In this document: one piece after another, positions 32,733-42,006 of the stretch | Numbering within the stretch: position 1 is the stretch's first letter | Layout of the letters: each line of letters starts with the position of its first letter | Source: Sphingosinicella microcystinivorans | GTDB lineage: Bacteria; Pseudomonadota; Alphaproteobacteria; Sphingomonadales; Sphingomonadaceae | Direction: 5' to 3' | NCBI RefSeq assembly: GCF_027941835.1 | Contig: NZ_CP116005.1 | Location: 2,867,501-2,931,500, forward strand | Length of the DNA stretch: 64,000 nt | Notes under the pieces: generated by a model | What the model was told of the DNA's origin: nothing | What the model saw: the letters and a program-made list of their open reading frames with translations, nothing else | Databases searched by the model: none | Made by a program: the position numbers and the translations under genes

Positions 32733-34319
32733 ATGGACATGGCCGTGATCGAACTCTCCCGGCTGCAATTCGCGCTGACGGCACTCTACCACTTCCTCTT
32801 CGTTCCGTTGACCCTCGGCCTCTCCTTCATGCTGGTCATCATGGAGAGCATCTATGTGATGACGGGCCGCGAGATCTGGCGGACCGTCACGCGCTTCTGG
32901 GGCAAGCTGTTCGGCATCAATTTCGTGCTCGGCGTCGCCACCGGCATTACCATGGAATTCCAGTTCGGCACCAATTGGTCCTACTACTCCCATTATGTCG
33001 GCGACATCTTCGGCGCGCCGCTCGCCATCGAAGGGCTGATGGCATTCTTCCTTGAAGCAACCTTTGTTGGCCTCATGTTCTTCGGGTGGGACAAATTGTC
33101 CAGGGTCGGGCATTTGCTGACCACTTTCATGGTCGCGCTCGGCTCCAACCTCTCGGCGCTGTGGATTCTGGTCGCCAATGGCTGGATGCAGAATCCGGTC
33201 GGATCGCGCTTCAATCCCGCGACGATGCGGATGGAAGTCTCCGACTTCATGGCGGTGCTATTCAACCCCATCGCGCAAGCGAAGTTCGTCCATACGGTGA
33301 GCGCGGGCTATGTCTGCGCCTCGGTCTTCGTACTCGGCGTCTCGGCCTGGTATCTGCTCAAGGGCAAGTGGACGGCCGTGGCGAAGCGCAGCTTCACCGT
33401 GGCGGCTGCTTTCGGCCTTGCTTCCTCGCTGTCGGTCGTCGTGCTGGGCGACGAGAGCGGCTATGCACTGACCGATAACCAGAAGATGAAGCTCGCCTCA
33501 CTCGAAGCCATGTGGCACACCGAGCCGGCCCCTGCAGGCATCGCCGTCATTGGCTTTCCGAGCGTCAAAGACCGCGAAACCTATTTCGAAGTCAAGATTC
33601 CCTATGTGCTCGGCCTGATCTCGACCCGCAGCCTGACGGGCGAAGTCTCCGGCATCTTCGAACTTGTCGCCAAGGCGCAGGACCGTATCGAACATGGCAT
33701 TCAGGCCTATGACGCGGTGGAGCGGCTGAAGCTCAACCAGAACGACATGGCCGCGCGCGAGCAATTCGAACGAAGCAAGGCCGATCTCGGCTATGCCCTG
33801 CTGCTGAAGCGTTTTGTCGCCGACCCGCGACAGGCGACGCCCGAGCAGATCGAGAAGGCCGCATGGTCGACCGTGCCCAACGTGCCCGTCATGTTCTGGG
33901 TCTTCCGGGTGATGGCGGGCCTTGGCTTCTTCTTCATCGCCTTTTTCGGCGCGGCGTTCTGGATGGCATCGGTGCGGCGCTTCGGCTGCGACAACCGCTT
34001 TTGCCGCACCTTCCTGCGCGCTGCGGTCTGGATCATTCCCTTGCCGTGGATCGCGATCGAATTTGGCTGGATTCTCGCCGAAGTCGGCCGCCAGCCCTGG
34101 GCGATCGAAGGGGTCCTGCCGACCTTCCTTGCCGCATCGAGCCTGACCGTCGGGCAACTCTGGACGACGATCATCGGTTTCACATTACTCTACGGCGCGC
34201 TTGCGGTCATCGAAGTGCGCCTGATGCTGGCGGCGATCCGCAAGGGGCCTGACGAGCATCGCGCGACCGCGCCGACGCCGGCGAGCCCCAACGGCTACGC
34301 GCCCATTCCCGCCGAATAA
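32733..34319 (+). CDS. cydA: Cytochrome bd ubiquinol oxidase subunit I
   Basis: A 528-residue membrane subunit that oxidises ubiquinol and carries haems b558, b595 and d. Haem ligands are visible: His in ALYHFLFVPLTLG near residue 19, His in AKFVHTVSAGY near 186 and Met in PVMFWVFRVM near 390. The GRQPW segment near the C-terminus is a conserved quinone-site feature. The Q-loop between residues about 250 and 370 is full length. An AAGGAG site precedes ATG 32733. bd oxidases resist sulfide, NO and cyanide, which fits the sulfide genes nearby. Confidence 0.96.
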   Translation: MDMAVIELSRLQFALTALYHFLFVPLTLGLSFMLVIMESIYVMTGREIWRTVTRFWGKLFGINFVLGVATGITMEFQFGTNWSYYSHYVGDIFGAPLAIEGLMAFFLEATFVGLMFFGWDKLSRVGHLLTTFMVALGSNLSALWILVANGWMQNPVGSRFNPATMRMEVSDFMAVLFNPIAQAKFVHTVSAGYVCASVFVLGVSAWYLLKGKWTAVAKRSFTVAAAFGLASSLSVVVLGDESGYALTDNQKMKLASLEAMWHTEPAPAGIAVIGFPSVKDRETYFEVKIPYVLGLISTRSLTGEVSGIFELVAKAQDRIEHGIQAYDAVERLKLNQNDMAAREQFERSKADLGYALLLKRFVADPRQATPEQIEKAAWSTVPNVPVMFWVFRVMAGLGFFFIAFFGAAFWMASVRRFGCDNRFCRTFLRAAVWIIPLPWIAIEFGWILAEVGRQPWAIEGVLPTFLAASSLTVGQLWTTIIGFTLLYGALAVIEVRLMLAAIRKGPDEHRATAPTPASPNGYAPIPAE

Positions 34320-34331
34320 GGAGATAAGGTC

Positions 34332-35480
34332 ATGGCACCTCCCATCGACTATGAAATGCTCCGGCTGATCTGGTGGCTCCTGATGGGCGTCCTCCTGATC
34401 GGCTTCACCCTGACGGACGGCTTCGATCTCGGCACGGCCGCCCTCCTGCCTTTCGTCGCAAAGACCGATGCCGAACGCCGGATGGTCATCAACTCGATCG
34501 GGGCGACGTGGGAGGGGAACCAGGTCTGGTTCATCCTCGGCGGCGGCGCGATCTTCGCGGCCTGGCCGTTCGTCTATGCGGTCAGCTTCTCGGGTTTCTA
34601 CCTCGCGATGTTCCTCGTCCTTGCCGCGCTCATCCTGCGGCCCGTGGGGTTCAAGTATCGCTCCAAGAAGCCCGATGCGGCATGGCGCTCACGCTGGGAT
34701 TGGGCGCTGTTCGTTGGCGGCTTCGTGCCCGCGCTGGTGTTCGGCGTCGCCGTCGGCAACGTCCTCACCGGCATCCCCTTCCGTCTCGATAGCGATCTGC
34801 GCTCCTTCTATGAGGGCAGCCTGCTCGGCCTGTTCCATCCCTTCTCGCTGGTTGCCGGTCTGCTCTCGGTCGCGATGATCGTCCTGCACGGCGCGAGCTG
34901 GCTCGCGATCAAGATCGAACGCGGCGTGGTCCACGATCGCGCGCGCATGTTCGGCCAGGTCGCGGCGGGTGCCTCGATCCTGCTGTTCGCGCTCGGCGGC
35001 GTGATGATCGCCACCATGGGCTTTGGCTTCCGCCTGACCCACGGCGCCGATCCGCTCGGCCCCTCCAATCCGCTGCTGTCGGGAACGGTCGCAGCGCCGG
35101 GGGCCTGGCTCGACAATTATGGGCGATATCCCTGGATGCTGATCGCGCCGATCCTCGGCTTCGCGGGTCCGCTGCTGGCATGGATCGGCATCCGCAAGGG
35201 CCGCGAAGTGCTGGCGTTCGGCGGCTCGTCGATCGGGGCGGTGGGCATCATCGCCACCGTGGGCCTCTCGATGTTCCCGTTCATCCTGCCCAGCTCGATC
35301 GACCCGGCCTCCAGCCTGACCGTGTGGAACGCCTCGTCCAGCCATGTGACGCTGTTCATCATGCTGGCGGTGACGCTTATCTTCCTGCCGATCGTGCTCA
35401 TCTACACGGCCTGGGTCTACAAGGTTCTGTTCGGCCGCATCACGCTGCGGGACGTCGATACCAACCCCGACTATTACTGA
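34332..35480 (+). CDS. cydB: Cytochrome bd ubiquinol oxidase subunit II
   Basis: A 382-residue integral membrane subunit with about eight helices. The N-terminus (YEMLRLIWWLLMGVLLIGFTLTDGFDLG) and the WEGNQVWFILGGGAIFAAWP segment are diagnostic of CydB. It starts 12 nt after cydA with an AAGGAGATAAGG ribosome site and is followed by cydX. It stabilises the di-haem centre of CydA and brings no haem ligand itself. Confidence 0.96.
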   Translation: MAPPIDYEMLRLIWWLLMGVLLIGFTLTDGFDLGTAALLPFVAKTDAERRMVINSIGATWEGNQVWFILGGGAIFAAWPFVYAVSFSGFYLAMFLVLAALILRPVGFKYRSKKPDAAWRSRWDWALFVGGFVPALVFGVAVGNVLTGIPFRLDSDLRSFYEGSLLGLFHPFSLVAGLLSVAMIVLHGASWLAIKIERGVVHDRARMFGQVAAGASILLFALGGVMIATMGFGFRLTHGADPLGPSNPLLSGTVAAPGAWLDNYGRYPWMLIAPILGFAGPLLAWIGIRKGREVLAFGGSSIGAVGIIATVGLSMFPFILPSSIDPASSLTVWNASSSHVTLFIMLAVTLIFLPIVLIYTAWVYKVLFGRITLRDVDTNPDYY

Positions 35481-35494
35481 AAGGAACGACTGCG

Positions 35495-35605
35495 ATGTGG
35501 TATTTCAGTTGGGTTCTGGGGGTCGGCCTCGCCGTGGGCTTCGGCATCCTCAACGGCATGTGGCACGAGTTCCACTCCGACCCCGATGACGACGCGGCTG
35601 CCTGA
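35495..35605 (+). CDS. cydX: Cytochrome bd small subunit CydX
   Basis: A 36-residue single-helix protein, MWYFSWVLGVGLAVGFGILN followed by GMWHEFHSDPDDDAAA, beginning 14 nt after cydB with an AAAGGA ribosome site. The aromatic start, the central helix and the NGMW(H/L)E motif match CydX/YbgT, which stabilises haems b595 and d. It is short enough to be missed by standard length cut-offs. Confidence 0.93.
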   Translation: MWYFSWVLGVGLAVGFGILNGMWHEFHSDPDDDAAA

Positions 35606-35615
35606 AGCCGATCTG

Positions 35616-36401
35616 ATGATTAGCATCGGCCCCCTCGCGCTGGCGTTGGAGCGGCTGTTCGCGGTTCTCGGCATCATCGCATTCATGGCCGCGGCGAGCT
35701 GGATCGGCCGCCGTCACGGGAAGGACGTAGACAAAGCCGCATGGCGCGCTCTGCTCGTCGGCCTCGTCGCGGCGCGCCTGAGCTTCGTGGCACAGAACTG
35801 GCCCGCCTTCGCGGTCGAACCCCTGACCGTCCTCTACGTCTGGCAGGGAGGTTTCTCGCCGCTGATCGGCCTCGTGTCCGCCGCGGTCGCGCTGGCCGTA
35901 TCGTTGCGGCGATCGCGGGCGCTACCGCCTCTGGGACTTGCGTTCATGGGTTGCGCCGGGGGTGCCCTCGCCGCCACCGCGTTGTTCCTTGCCGCTGCGC
36001 AGCGACCGCTGCCGCAGGGGATCGTTCTCCAATCGCTGAACGGCGGAACAAGCTCCCTCGACGATCGCATGGGCAAGCCGTTCGCCATCAATCTCTGGGC
36101 GACCTGGTGCCCGCCGTGCCAGCGTGAAATGCCGATGATGGTTACAGAAGCGGCGCGCTCGACCGTGCCGATCCTGCTCGTCAACCAGGGCGAGGACGCG
36201 GCCAGGGTGCGCGCATGGCTGGAGGGCAAACGGCTTGGGTCGGCAGACGTCCATCTAGACCCAAACCAGAACGCGGCGGCGATCGGGTCTGCAGGTCTCC
36301 CCGCGACGCTGTTCGTCGATAGCAAGGGCGTCATCCGGGAGCTGCATGTCGGCGAGATCTCGCGTGCAGCCCTGCTCGCGGGATTACGGAACCTGGAATA
36401 G
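35616..36401 (+). CDS. Membrane-anchored TlpA-like thiol-disulfide oxidoreductase
   Basis: A 261-residue protein. The N-terminal about 130 residues form four hydrophobic helices, and the C-terminal part is a periplasmic TlpA/ResA-type thioredoxin domain with active site WCPPC (C165, C168) and the cis-proline loop SAGLPATLFVDSKG. It probably reduces or exchanges disulfides in the periplasm, for example during cytochrome maturation. ATG 35616 is chosen; an upstream in-frame ATG at 35586 overlaps cydX by 20 nt. The membrane part resembles that of diacylglyceryl-transferase-like proteins but lacks the catalytic set I would expect. Position directly after cydABX suggests a link with oxidase assembly or thiol export by CydDC. 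Confidence 0.8.
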   Translation: MISIGPLALALERLFAVLGIIAFMAAASWIGRRHGKDVDKAAWRALLVGLVAARLSFVAQNWPAFAVEPLTVLYVWQGGFSPLIGLVSAAVALAVSLRRSRALPPLGLAFMGCAGGALAATALFLAAAQRPLPQGIVLQSLNGGTSSLDDRMGKPFAINLWATWCPPCQREMPMMVTEAARSTVPILLVNQGEDAARVRAWLEGKRLGSADVHLDPNQNAAAIGSAGLPATLFVDSKGVIRELHVGEISRAALLAGLRNLE

Positions 36402-36423
36402 AATTTCAATCAAGGAGAATACC

Positions 36424-36903
36424 ATGACCAGACAAGTGAATATCGGGGTCGGCGAGGAGGATCGGATCGCGATCTGCGAAGGTCTGAGCCGCCTGCTGGC
36501 AGACACCTACACCCTCTATCTGACCTCGCACAATTTCCACTGGAACGTGACCGGGCCAATGTTCAACAGCTTGCACGCCATGTTCATGACGCAATATACC
36601 GAGCTGTGGAACGCGATCGACCCGATTGCCGAACGTATCCGCTCGCTCGGACAGCCCGCGCCCGGTTCCTATGCGCAGCTCGCCAGGCTCAGTTCATTGC
36701 CGGACGCGCCGGAAGTTCCGCCCAAGGCGCTTGAGATGGTGGACATCCTCGCAAAGGGCCATGAAGCGGCGGCCCGCACCGCACGCGCTCTCTTCCCGGT
36801 TGTCGAGAAGGCGAGCGACGAGCCGACCGCGGACCTGCTCACCCAGCGGATCGGCGTGCATGAGCAAACCGCCTGGATGCTGCGGGCCCTGCTCGAGGAA
36901 TGA
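36424..36903 (+). CDS. dps: Dps-family DNA-protecting ferritin
   Basis: A 159-residue four-helix protein. The ferroxidase region TLYLTSHNFHWNVTGPMFNSLHAMFMTQYTELWNAIDPIAERIRSLG carries the two His and the Asp/Glu ligands of Dps. It oxidises Fe(II) with peroxide and stores iron, protecting DNA. An AAGGAG site precedes ATG 36424. It lies with catalase and a ferritin-like gene in an oxidative-stress cluster. Confidence 0.92.
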   Translation: MTRQVNIGVGEEDRIAICEGLSRLLADTYTLYLTSHNFHWNVTGPMFNSLHAMFMTQYTELWNAIDPIAERIRSLGQPAPGSYAQLARLSSLPDAPEVPPKALEMVDILAKGHEAAARTARALFPVVEKASDEPTADLLTQRIGVHEQTAWMLRALLEE

Positions 36904-36985
36904 AGCAGAACGGGAGTGAGGGCCTCGCCGCGCAAATCATAGCGGCCACGGCCCGCTCTCCCGCAACGGGAAGGAGAAAAGCGGT

Positions 36986-37174
36986 ATGACTCGGAATGAA
37001 GGCACCATCGATCGACTGCTAAGGATGGTCGTCGGTCTAATCCTGATCGCATTGGTATTCGTCGGGCCGCGCACTGCGTGGGGCTGGATCGGCGTTGTTC
37101 CCTTGCTGACCGGGCTGGTGGGCATGTGCCCGATATATTCGTTGCTCGGCATCAACACTTGTCCGCGGCGCTGA
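36986..37174 (+). CDS. DUF2892 small membrane protein
   Basis: A 62-residue protein: charged N-terminus MTRNEGTIDRLLRM, two hydrophobic segments (residues 15-28 and 35-55) and the conserved end GMCPIYSLLGINTC. This matches DUF2892, the membrane module often attached to or encoded near rhodaneses (YgaP). The conserved CP and C-terminal Cys are present. An AAGGAG site lies upstream. A second DUF2892 gene occurs next to sqr at 51800. Confidence 0.85.
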   Translation: MTRNEGTIDRLLRMVVGLILIALVFVGPRTAWGWIGVVPLLTGLVGMCPIYSLLGINTCPRR

Positions 37175-37256
37175 CGAAAACAGCCGCCATGCGTTGACGA
37201 TCCGCTCAGCGCGGGTCGTAGCCGTCGCCGCCGGTATCTTTTTGTCGTGCGCCGAA

Positions 37257-37294
37257 TTGAAAACCCTGGCCGCCGCAATGCGAACGGCCAGGGT
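37257..37294 (-). terminator. Rho-independent terminator of katA
   Basis: A perfect 10-bp stem (CGGCCGTTCG-side; plus-strand arms ACCCTGGCCG 37263-37272 and CGGCCAGGGT 37285-37294) is followed on the leftward strand by TTTTCAATT. It lies 12 nt beyond the katA stop codon. Confidence 0.8.
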
Positions 37295-37305
37295 CGGTGG
37301 CAGCT

Positions 37306-38826
37306 TCAGGAAACCGGGGCGGCGTGTTGCTCGGAGCCTTCGCCCATTCCCTGCGCGGGCGCGGGAGCCGCACCAGCACGCACGCATTCCTCGATGCGGC
37401 GGCCCACATCGGGGTCGACGCTTTTCCAATAGTCGATGGCGCGTTCGAGCACGGGCGAGCGGACGCCGCCCAGCAAGCTGCCAGCGACCGTCTCCACGAG
37501 CCGATCGCGCTGCGCGTCATTGAAGACTTCGCGCACCAGGATGCCGGACTGCGTGAAATCGTCATCATCGGGCCGTAGCGTGTAGGCTTGCCGAACCATG
37601 TCGCCATCGGTTTCCCAGCCATCGGCGACGGGGCCGGTTTCATCGGCCCAGCTACGTCCGCCGCTATTGGGCGCATAGACCGGCGCATTGCCGCTATGCT
37701 GATAAGCCATCTGTCCATCGAACATATAGGTGTTCACCGGCACCTTGGGCTGATTGACGGGGAGTTGGTGGAAGTTCGTCCCGATGCGGTTGCGTTGCGC
37801 GTCATTGTAGGCGAACGCGCGGCCCAGCAGCATCTTGTCGGGCGAGAGGCCGATGCCCGGCACCGTGTTCCCCGGCGAAAAGGCCGCCTGCTCGATCTGA
37901 GCGAAGAAGTTTTCCGGATTTCGGTTCAGGGTCATCGTGCCGACCTTGATGAGCGGATAATCCTTGTGCGACCAGGTTTTCGTGAGATCGAACGGGTTGA
38001 TCCGGTAGGTCTTCGCTTCGGCATAGGGCATGGCCTGCACGAACAGCGTCCAGCTCGGATGATCGCCGCGCGCGATTGCCTCGAACAGATCGCGGCGATG
38101 ATAGTCGGCATCGGCGCCTGCCATCGTTGCCGCCTCGGCATTGGTGAACTCGGCCGGGCCCTGGTTGCTGATGAAGTGATATTTGACCCAGAATTTCTCG
38201 CCCTGGGCGTTGATCCACATATAGGTATGCGAGCCGTATCCATTCATGTTGCGCCAGGTGCGCGGCAGGCCGCGGTCGCCCATGAGATAGGTGACCTGGT
38301 GGGCCGATTCCGGGTTCAGCGTCCAGAAGTCCCATTGCATGTGATTGTCGCGCAGCCCGCAATCGGGAAGCCGCTTCTGGCTGCGGATGAAGTGCGGAAA
38401 TTTCATCGTGTCGCGGATGAAGAAGACCGGCGTGTTGTTACCGACGAGATCGTAGTTGCCCTCGCTGGTATAGAATTTGAGGCTGAAGCCGCGCACGTCG
38501 CGCCAGGTGTCTGGGCTTCCCGCCTCGCCAGCGACGGTCGAGAAGCGCGCGAGCATTTCGGTCGAAGCGCCCTTCTGGAAGAGGGCCGCGCGCGTATAGG
38601 CGGAAACGTCTTCGGTCGTCTCGAACACCCCGAATGCGCCTGACCCCTTGGCGTGGGGCTGACGCTCGGGAACCTTCTCGCGGTTGAAGTGCGCCATCTG
38701 CTCGAGGAAATGGACGTCGTGCAGGAGGATCGGGCCATCGGCCCCGATGGTCAGCGAATTGCGGTCGCTTGGCGCCGGCGCGCCGCTACTCATCGTCAAT
38801 CCGGAGGTATTCTTGGTATCTGTCAT
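37306..38826 (-). CDS. katA: Monofunctional haem catalase (clade 3-type)
   Basis: A 506-residue catalase that dismutates hydrogen peroxide. The distal His is in [15 protein letters not shown] near residue 57, Asn in the [14 protein letters not shown] segment, and the proximal haem ligand Tyr in [14 protein letters not shown] near 345. The length fits small-subunit catalases. ATG 38826 is chosen with GGAAAGGGAG upstream; the open frame extends 37 codons further without a ribosome site. It is divergent from a ferritin-like gene, and a strong terminator follows. Confidence 0.95.
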   Translation of the reverse strand: MTDTKNTSGLTMSSGAPAPSDRNSLTIGADGPILLHDVHFLEQMAHFNREKVPERQPHAKGSGAFGVFETTEDVSAYTRAALFQKGASTEMLARFSTVAGEAGSPDTWRDVRGFSLKFYTSEGNYDLVGNNTPVFFIRDTMKFPHFIRSQKRLPDCGLRDNHMQWDFWTLNPESAHQVTYLMGDRGLPRTWRNMNGYGSHTYMWINAQGEKFWVKYHFISNQGPAEFTNAEAATMAGADADYHRRDLFEAIARGDHPSWTLFVQAMPYAEAKTYRINPFDLTKTWSHKDYPLIKVGTMTLNRNPENFFAQIEQAAFSPGNTVPGIGLSPDKMLLGRAFAYNDAQRNRIGTNFHQLPVNQPKVPVNTYMFDGQMAYQHSGNAPVYAPNSGGRSWADETGPVADGWETDGDMVRQAYTLRPDDDDFTQSGILVREVFNDAQRDRLVETVAGSLLGGVRSPVLERAIDYWKSVDPDVGRRIEECVRAGAAPAPAQGMGEGSEQHAAPVS

Positions 38827-38980
38827 GGCTGCTCTCCCTTTCCAGCAGGGCCGCCGCCCGCCGACTCCCTGCGAACAGCCAACCATACGCTGAATCGGCA
38901 AAGCCTCAATACAAAGATATAATAAGTTTGTAATCATGTTAGACTGCCGGCCGAGTCACCAACCGCGAAAGGACAACGCG

Positions 38981-39400
38981 ATGGCTTCGATAGAGCTGGC
39001 GAAGATCCTGCTCGATGCGCTCGACGACGAGTGGAAGGCGGAGGCGACCTATGCGGCCGTGATCGACAAGTTCGGCCCGGTCCGACCCTTCTCCAATATC
39101 ATCGAAGCCGAACAGCGCCATGCCGCGGCGCTCGAACGCCAGCTACGGCGCCTGGGGCTGACCGTGCCGCCCAATCCCTGGGCCGGAAAGGTATCAGTTC
39201 CAGCGACGTTGGAAGAGGCGTGCGAAAGCGCAGTCGAGGGCGAGATTGAGAACATCGCGCTCTACGATCGGCTAATACCGATGATCGACGATCCTGCGGC
39301 ACGACAGGTCATGGAAAATCTGCAAGCGGCCTCGCGCGAGCGTCACCTACCCGCCTTCAGGCGATGTCTCGAACGCGAACGAGGTAGCACTCACCGGTGA
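38981..39400 (+). CDS. Ferritin-like DUF2202 protein
   Basis: A 139-residue helical protein with ferritin-like metal motifs: DEWKAEATYAAVIDKFG near residue 16, EAEQRHAAALERQL near 40, ESAVEGEIENIALYD near 85 and ASRERHLPAFRRC near 120. This is the DUF2202 rubrerythrin-related pattern and suggests a di-iron site. ATG 38981 follows GAAAGGA. It is divergent from katA, consistent with an oxidative-stress role such as peroxide or iron handling. The precise activity is unknown. Confidence 0.8.
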   Translation: MASIELAKILLDALDDEWKAEATYAAVIDKFGPVRPFSNIIEAEQRHAAALERQLRRLGLTVPPNPWAGKVSVPATLEEACESAVEGEIENIALYDRLIPMIDDPAARQVMENLQAASRERHLPAFRRCLERERGSTHR

Positions 39401-39420
39401 ATAGGTAACACCAAGGCTCG

Positions 39421-39741
39421 TTGATCAGCACCTTTGAGCCCAGTTGCGAAGCCCAAGGGCATGACACGGCATGGCTGATCGACGAGACGGGTCACCCTCC
39501 TGCATTGAAGCGCCACTGCGACTTCATAACATCCGGGAGGGTGGCTAATCAATTACGCGGTGCCTCACTTCCCCGAGGACATCTGCTATTGAGCGAGTCT
39601 GTGGCTGAAGCCAGTATCCAATTGAGGTCGGAGGGGTTCCTCCCCATGTATGACACTAAAGGTTCACCGCAAATATGGGCGGACAACGATAGCACGAGAG
39701 CCCTCGTCAAGCGGTGGCAACAACGAGAATATCGCGGCTAG
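39421..39741 (+). CDS. Possible small hypothetical protein
   Basis: A 106-residue frame beginning at TTG in an otherwise empty 306-nt gap after the ferritin-like gene. The C-terminal half (VAEASIQLRSEGFLPMYDTKG...ALVKRWQQRE) looks protein-like, but there is no clear ribosome site, and the 3' end overlaps the convergent Usp gene by 35 nt. I do not recognise a family. It may be a degraded gene. Confidence 0.3.
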   Translation: MISTFEPSCEAQGHDTAWLIDETGHPPALKRHCDFITSGRVANQLRGASLPRGHLLLSESVAEASIQLRSEGFLPMYDTKGSPQIWADNDSTRALVKRWQQREYRG

Positions 39742-40591
39742 CGCTGTGCAATGCGCGCCTGGTCACGCTCCCGAGCAAGGCCCGCGAGGCAACATTGCGG
39801 CCGTGAGACCCCAATGCCAGCAAATCTCCCGTTTCCTCACGAGACAGTTCCGCCACTATGTCAGCCGGCGTGCCATCAACAAGGCGGACCCCGCCAGTAA
39901 GCCGTTCAAGTCCCATATCGGCGAGCAAGTCGTTCAATTTGCTCCCTGCGGCTTTCGCTTTGCTTCTGCGATATGCGTCGATTTCGTTCGCCGGCGTGCC
40001 TGCTTTCAGCATCGCTTGCTCAAAGGGAAGGGGCAGTTCAACGACATGGACGATCTCGAACATGGAGACCGGTGTCAATGCAACGGCCTTTTTCAGCGCC
40101 AGTTGTGAGGATGGTGAAAAATCCATCGCAATCGTAACGCGCCGGTATGGCTCATCGGATTGCGTTCTGACGACGAGTACCGGGACACGACCGTTGCGGG
40201 TCAATCTGTCGGCGGTCGAACCAAACAGTCTTTCGCGCAGCGTATTGGGATTACCGGGACCGATGACCAGTAGATCGGCCTGTTCAGCGCGTGCAGTCGC
40301 TTCGATGCTTTCATGCGCTCGTCCATGGTCGACGATGACATCGACATTTTGATAATCCCTATCCGCAAGCAGACGGCCGATATGCGCGCGGGCATTATCT
40401 TCGAGCGTTTGACGCAATGTGCCAAGCGTCGACCACGTTCCGATATCATCTTCCACCAGGATGAGGTTTTCCAGCACATGCACGAGCACCAGGCGTGCCT
40501 CATGCATTTGAGCCAATTGCAGAGCCCGCTCAAGGACGGGGTCCGTGTCGGTCTCCAATGCTACCCCGGCAACGATCGTCTTTATGGACAT
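39707..40591 (-). CDS. Tandem universal stress protein (UspA family)
   Basis: A 294-residue protein made of two Usp domains (about residues 1-145 and 150-294). Each ends with the ATP-binding pattern G-x2-G-x9-G-(S/T): GPGNPNTLRERLFGSTADRL in the first and GSHGRNVASRALLGSVTRRAL in the second. Tandem Usps are common in stress regulons of alphaproteobacteria. It follows the baeRF gene on the same strand by 93 nt. Confidence 0.9.
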   Translation of the reverse strand: MSIKTIVAGVALETDTDPVLERALQLAQMHEARLVLVHVLENLILVEDDIGTWSTLGTLRQTLEDNARAHIGRLLADRDYQNVDVIVDHGRAHESIEATARAEQADLLVIGPGNPNTLRERLFGSTADRLTRNGRVPVLVVRTQSDEPYRRVTIAMDFSPSSQLALKKAVALTPVSMFEIVHVVELPLPFEQAMLKAGTPANEIDAYRRSKAKAAGSKLNDLLADMGLERLTGGVRLVDGTPADIVAELSREETGDLLALGSHGRNVASRALLGSVTRRALHSASRDILVVATA

Positions 40592-40684
40592 ACAGAATAT
40601 TTTCCAAGGCGATGAAAATGTTGGGTGGCTTTCTTTCCATCCCAGATTGTCGGTCGATATCTCGTTCGGCGTCGAACGCTGGCG

Positions 40685-41806
40685 TCAAATCGGTTGGCGC
40701 AGGATGGCAGCAAGCGTTGCACCCGATTGCAGATCTTCCTTCCGCACCGCGAGCACATGGGCTCCCGTTGCAAAGGCGCGGGTAACAATCTCGTCGACGA
40801 TCCCATAGGCCCGGGCATCGTCTACCTCGACAAATTCCACGGTGCCGTTCTCGTCATCGACGAAGCCTGGGACGACAGCATCGAAATCGAACAGGATGGT
40901 GTCGATGCCGCCGAATGTCGCCGCACGCGCTGCATCCGCGATATCCGTGGTGCTGCGGCCTTCGTTTGATCGCTTCTCAAACAGCACGCGCGCCTGCGCG
41001 ATTTGCCCTGCATAGGCCCGATCGAGGATTGGCCGCGCGAGATCGGCCAGTTCGGTCTCGGTAAGTCTATCGGGACTGTCTGCGATCGTCTCCGAAAGAA
41101 GGTGGGGGTAGGAGTTGACCTGCCGGAAAACCGACGCGAGCCGTCCGGTGGCAGCCAGAATGAGCGGTATTTCCCGGCCGGCAAGAACGCCTCGCAACGC
41201 TGCATCAACGTAGCGCGCATATTGTTGGAAGCGGACGTTCTGCCCTTCCGAGCCATGGATACGGCGACTGAACGAGCGATCGTTCAACGTTGATTTGCCG
41301 AGCGCGGACGCGGCGCTCTTGGGAAGATCGGGCACCTTGACAATCGTGGGCGGAAGATCGGGGTGAATCTCGACAAGGCGCACGGCGTTTTCGGAAAAAG
41401 CGAGGATAAGGGCGGAGTGCGGAAAGGTGATGGCCCGGAACAGTGGTTTGAGATGGGGGCGATCCGAAACCTGCACCATCGAAGTCAGATTGTTGGCGAG
41501 CCGATAGGTCCGCAGCGTGTCCGCGGTTGCAAATATCGCAAGGCTGTTGGCCTGATAGCGCCAGAAATCGTCATCGTCGATGAGATCGTGCAGCGGGTCC
41601 AGAAGTAACGCCAACTGCTTCTTGCTATGTCCATTTTCCTCCAATTGGCGCCCTGCCTCACGAAGCAGGTTGCCCAATTCGATGCGCGAAGCATCAGTAT
41701 CCGGTGTCACGGGTGTCGTCTTGAGATAGATGGAAATACAAGCATCGGTCCGTAGCCCTGCCAGCAAGGAAAATTCTGCACGTGTGGGAAGGTCGATATA
41801 CAGCAT
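40685..41806 (-). CDS. baeRF-family protein (bacterial eRF1-like)
   Basis: A 373-residue protein resembling the bacterial archaeo-eukaryotic release-factor families: an N-terminal region (ISIYLKTTPV...LLLDPLHDLIDDDDFWRYQANSLAIFA), a middle domain with RFQQYARYVDAALRGVLAGREIPLILAA, and a C-terminal eRF1-domain-3-like part with FGGIDTILFDFDAVVPGFVD and HVLAVRKEDLQSGATLAAILR. The GGQ motif of true release factors is absent. Proteins of this group are thought to act on stalled ribosomes or tRNA, but the function of this branch is not established. It sits among stress genes next to Usp. Confidence 0.68.
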   Translation of the reverse strand: MLYIDLPTRAEFSLLAGLRTDACISIYLKTTPVTPDTDASRIELGNLLREAGRQLEENGHSKKQLALLLDPLHDLIDDDDFWRYQANSLAIFATADTLRTYRLANNLTSMVQVSDRPHLKPLFRAITFPHSALILAFSENAVRLVEIHPDLPPTIVKVPDLPKSAASALGKSTLNDRSFSRRIHGSEGQNVRFQQYARYVDAALRGVLAGREIPLILAATGRLASVFRQVNSYPHLLSETIADSPDRLTETELADLARPILDRAYAGQIAQARVLFEKRSNEGRSTTDIADAARAATFGGIDTILFDFDAVVPGFVDDENGTVEFVEVDDARAYGIVDEIVTRAFATGAHVLAVRKEDLQSGATLAAILRQPI

Positions 41807-42006
41807 TCATCAAAATCCTTTTACGAACGAATTTATTAGCAGTCTGCATCCGTTTCGATCGTGCCCGACTATTTCATTTATCTCAAGCCATTGGGACGTG
41901 GGCTATGTACGGTTTGAAATGTTCGGCGTCGGTATCGTGGAACTTCCAAAGATGGCATGATGCTCACGCCGGGCAGCAAGCGATTTTCCCGCCGCGTCTT
42001 TTGGAT

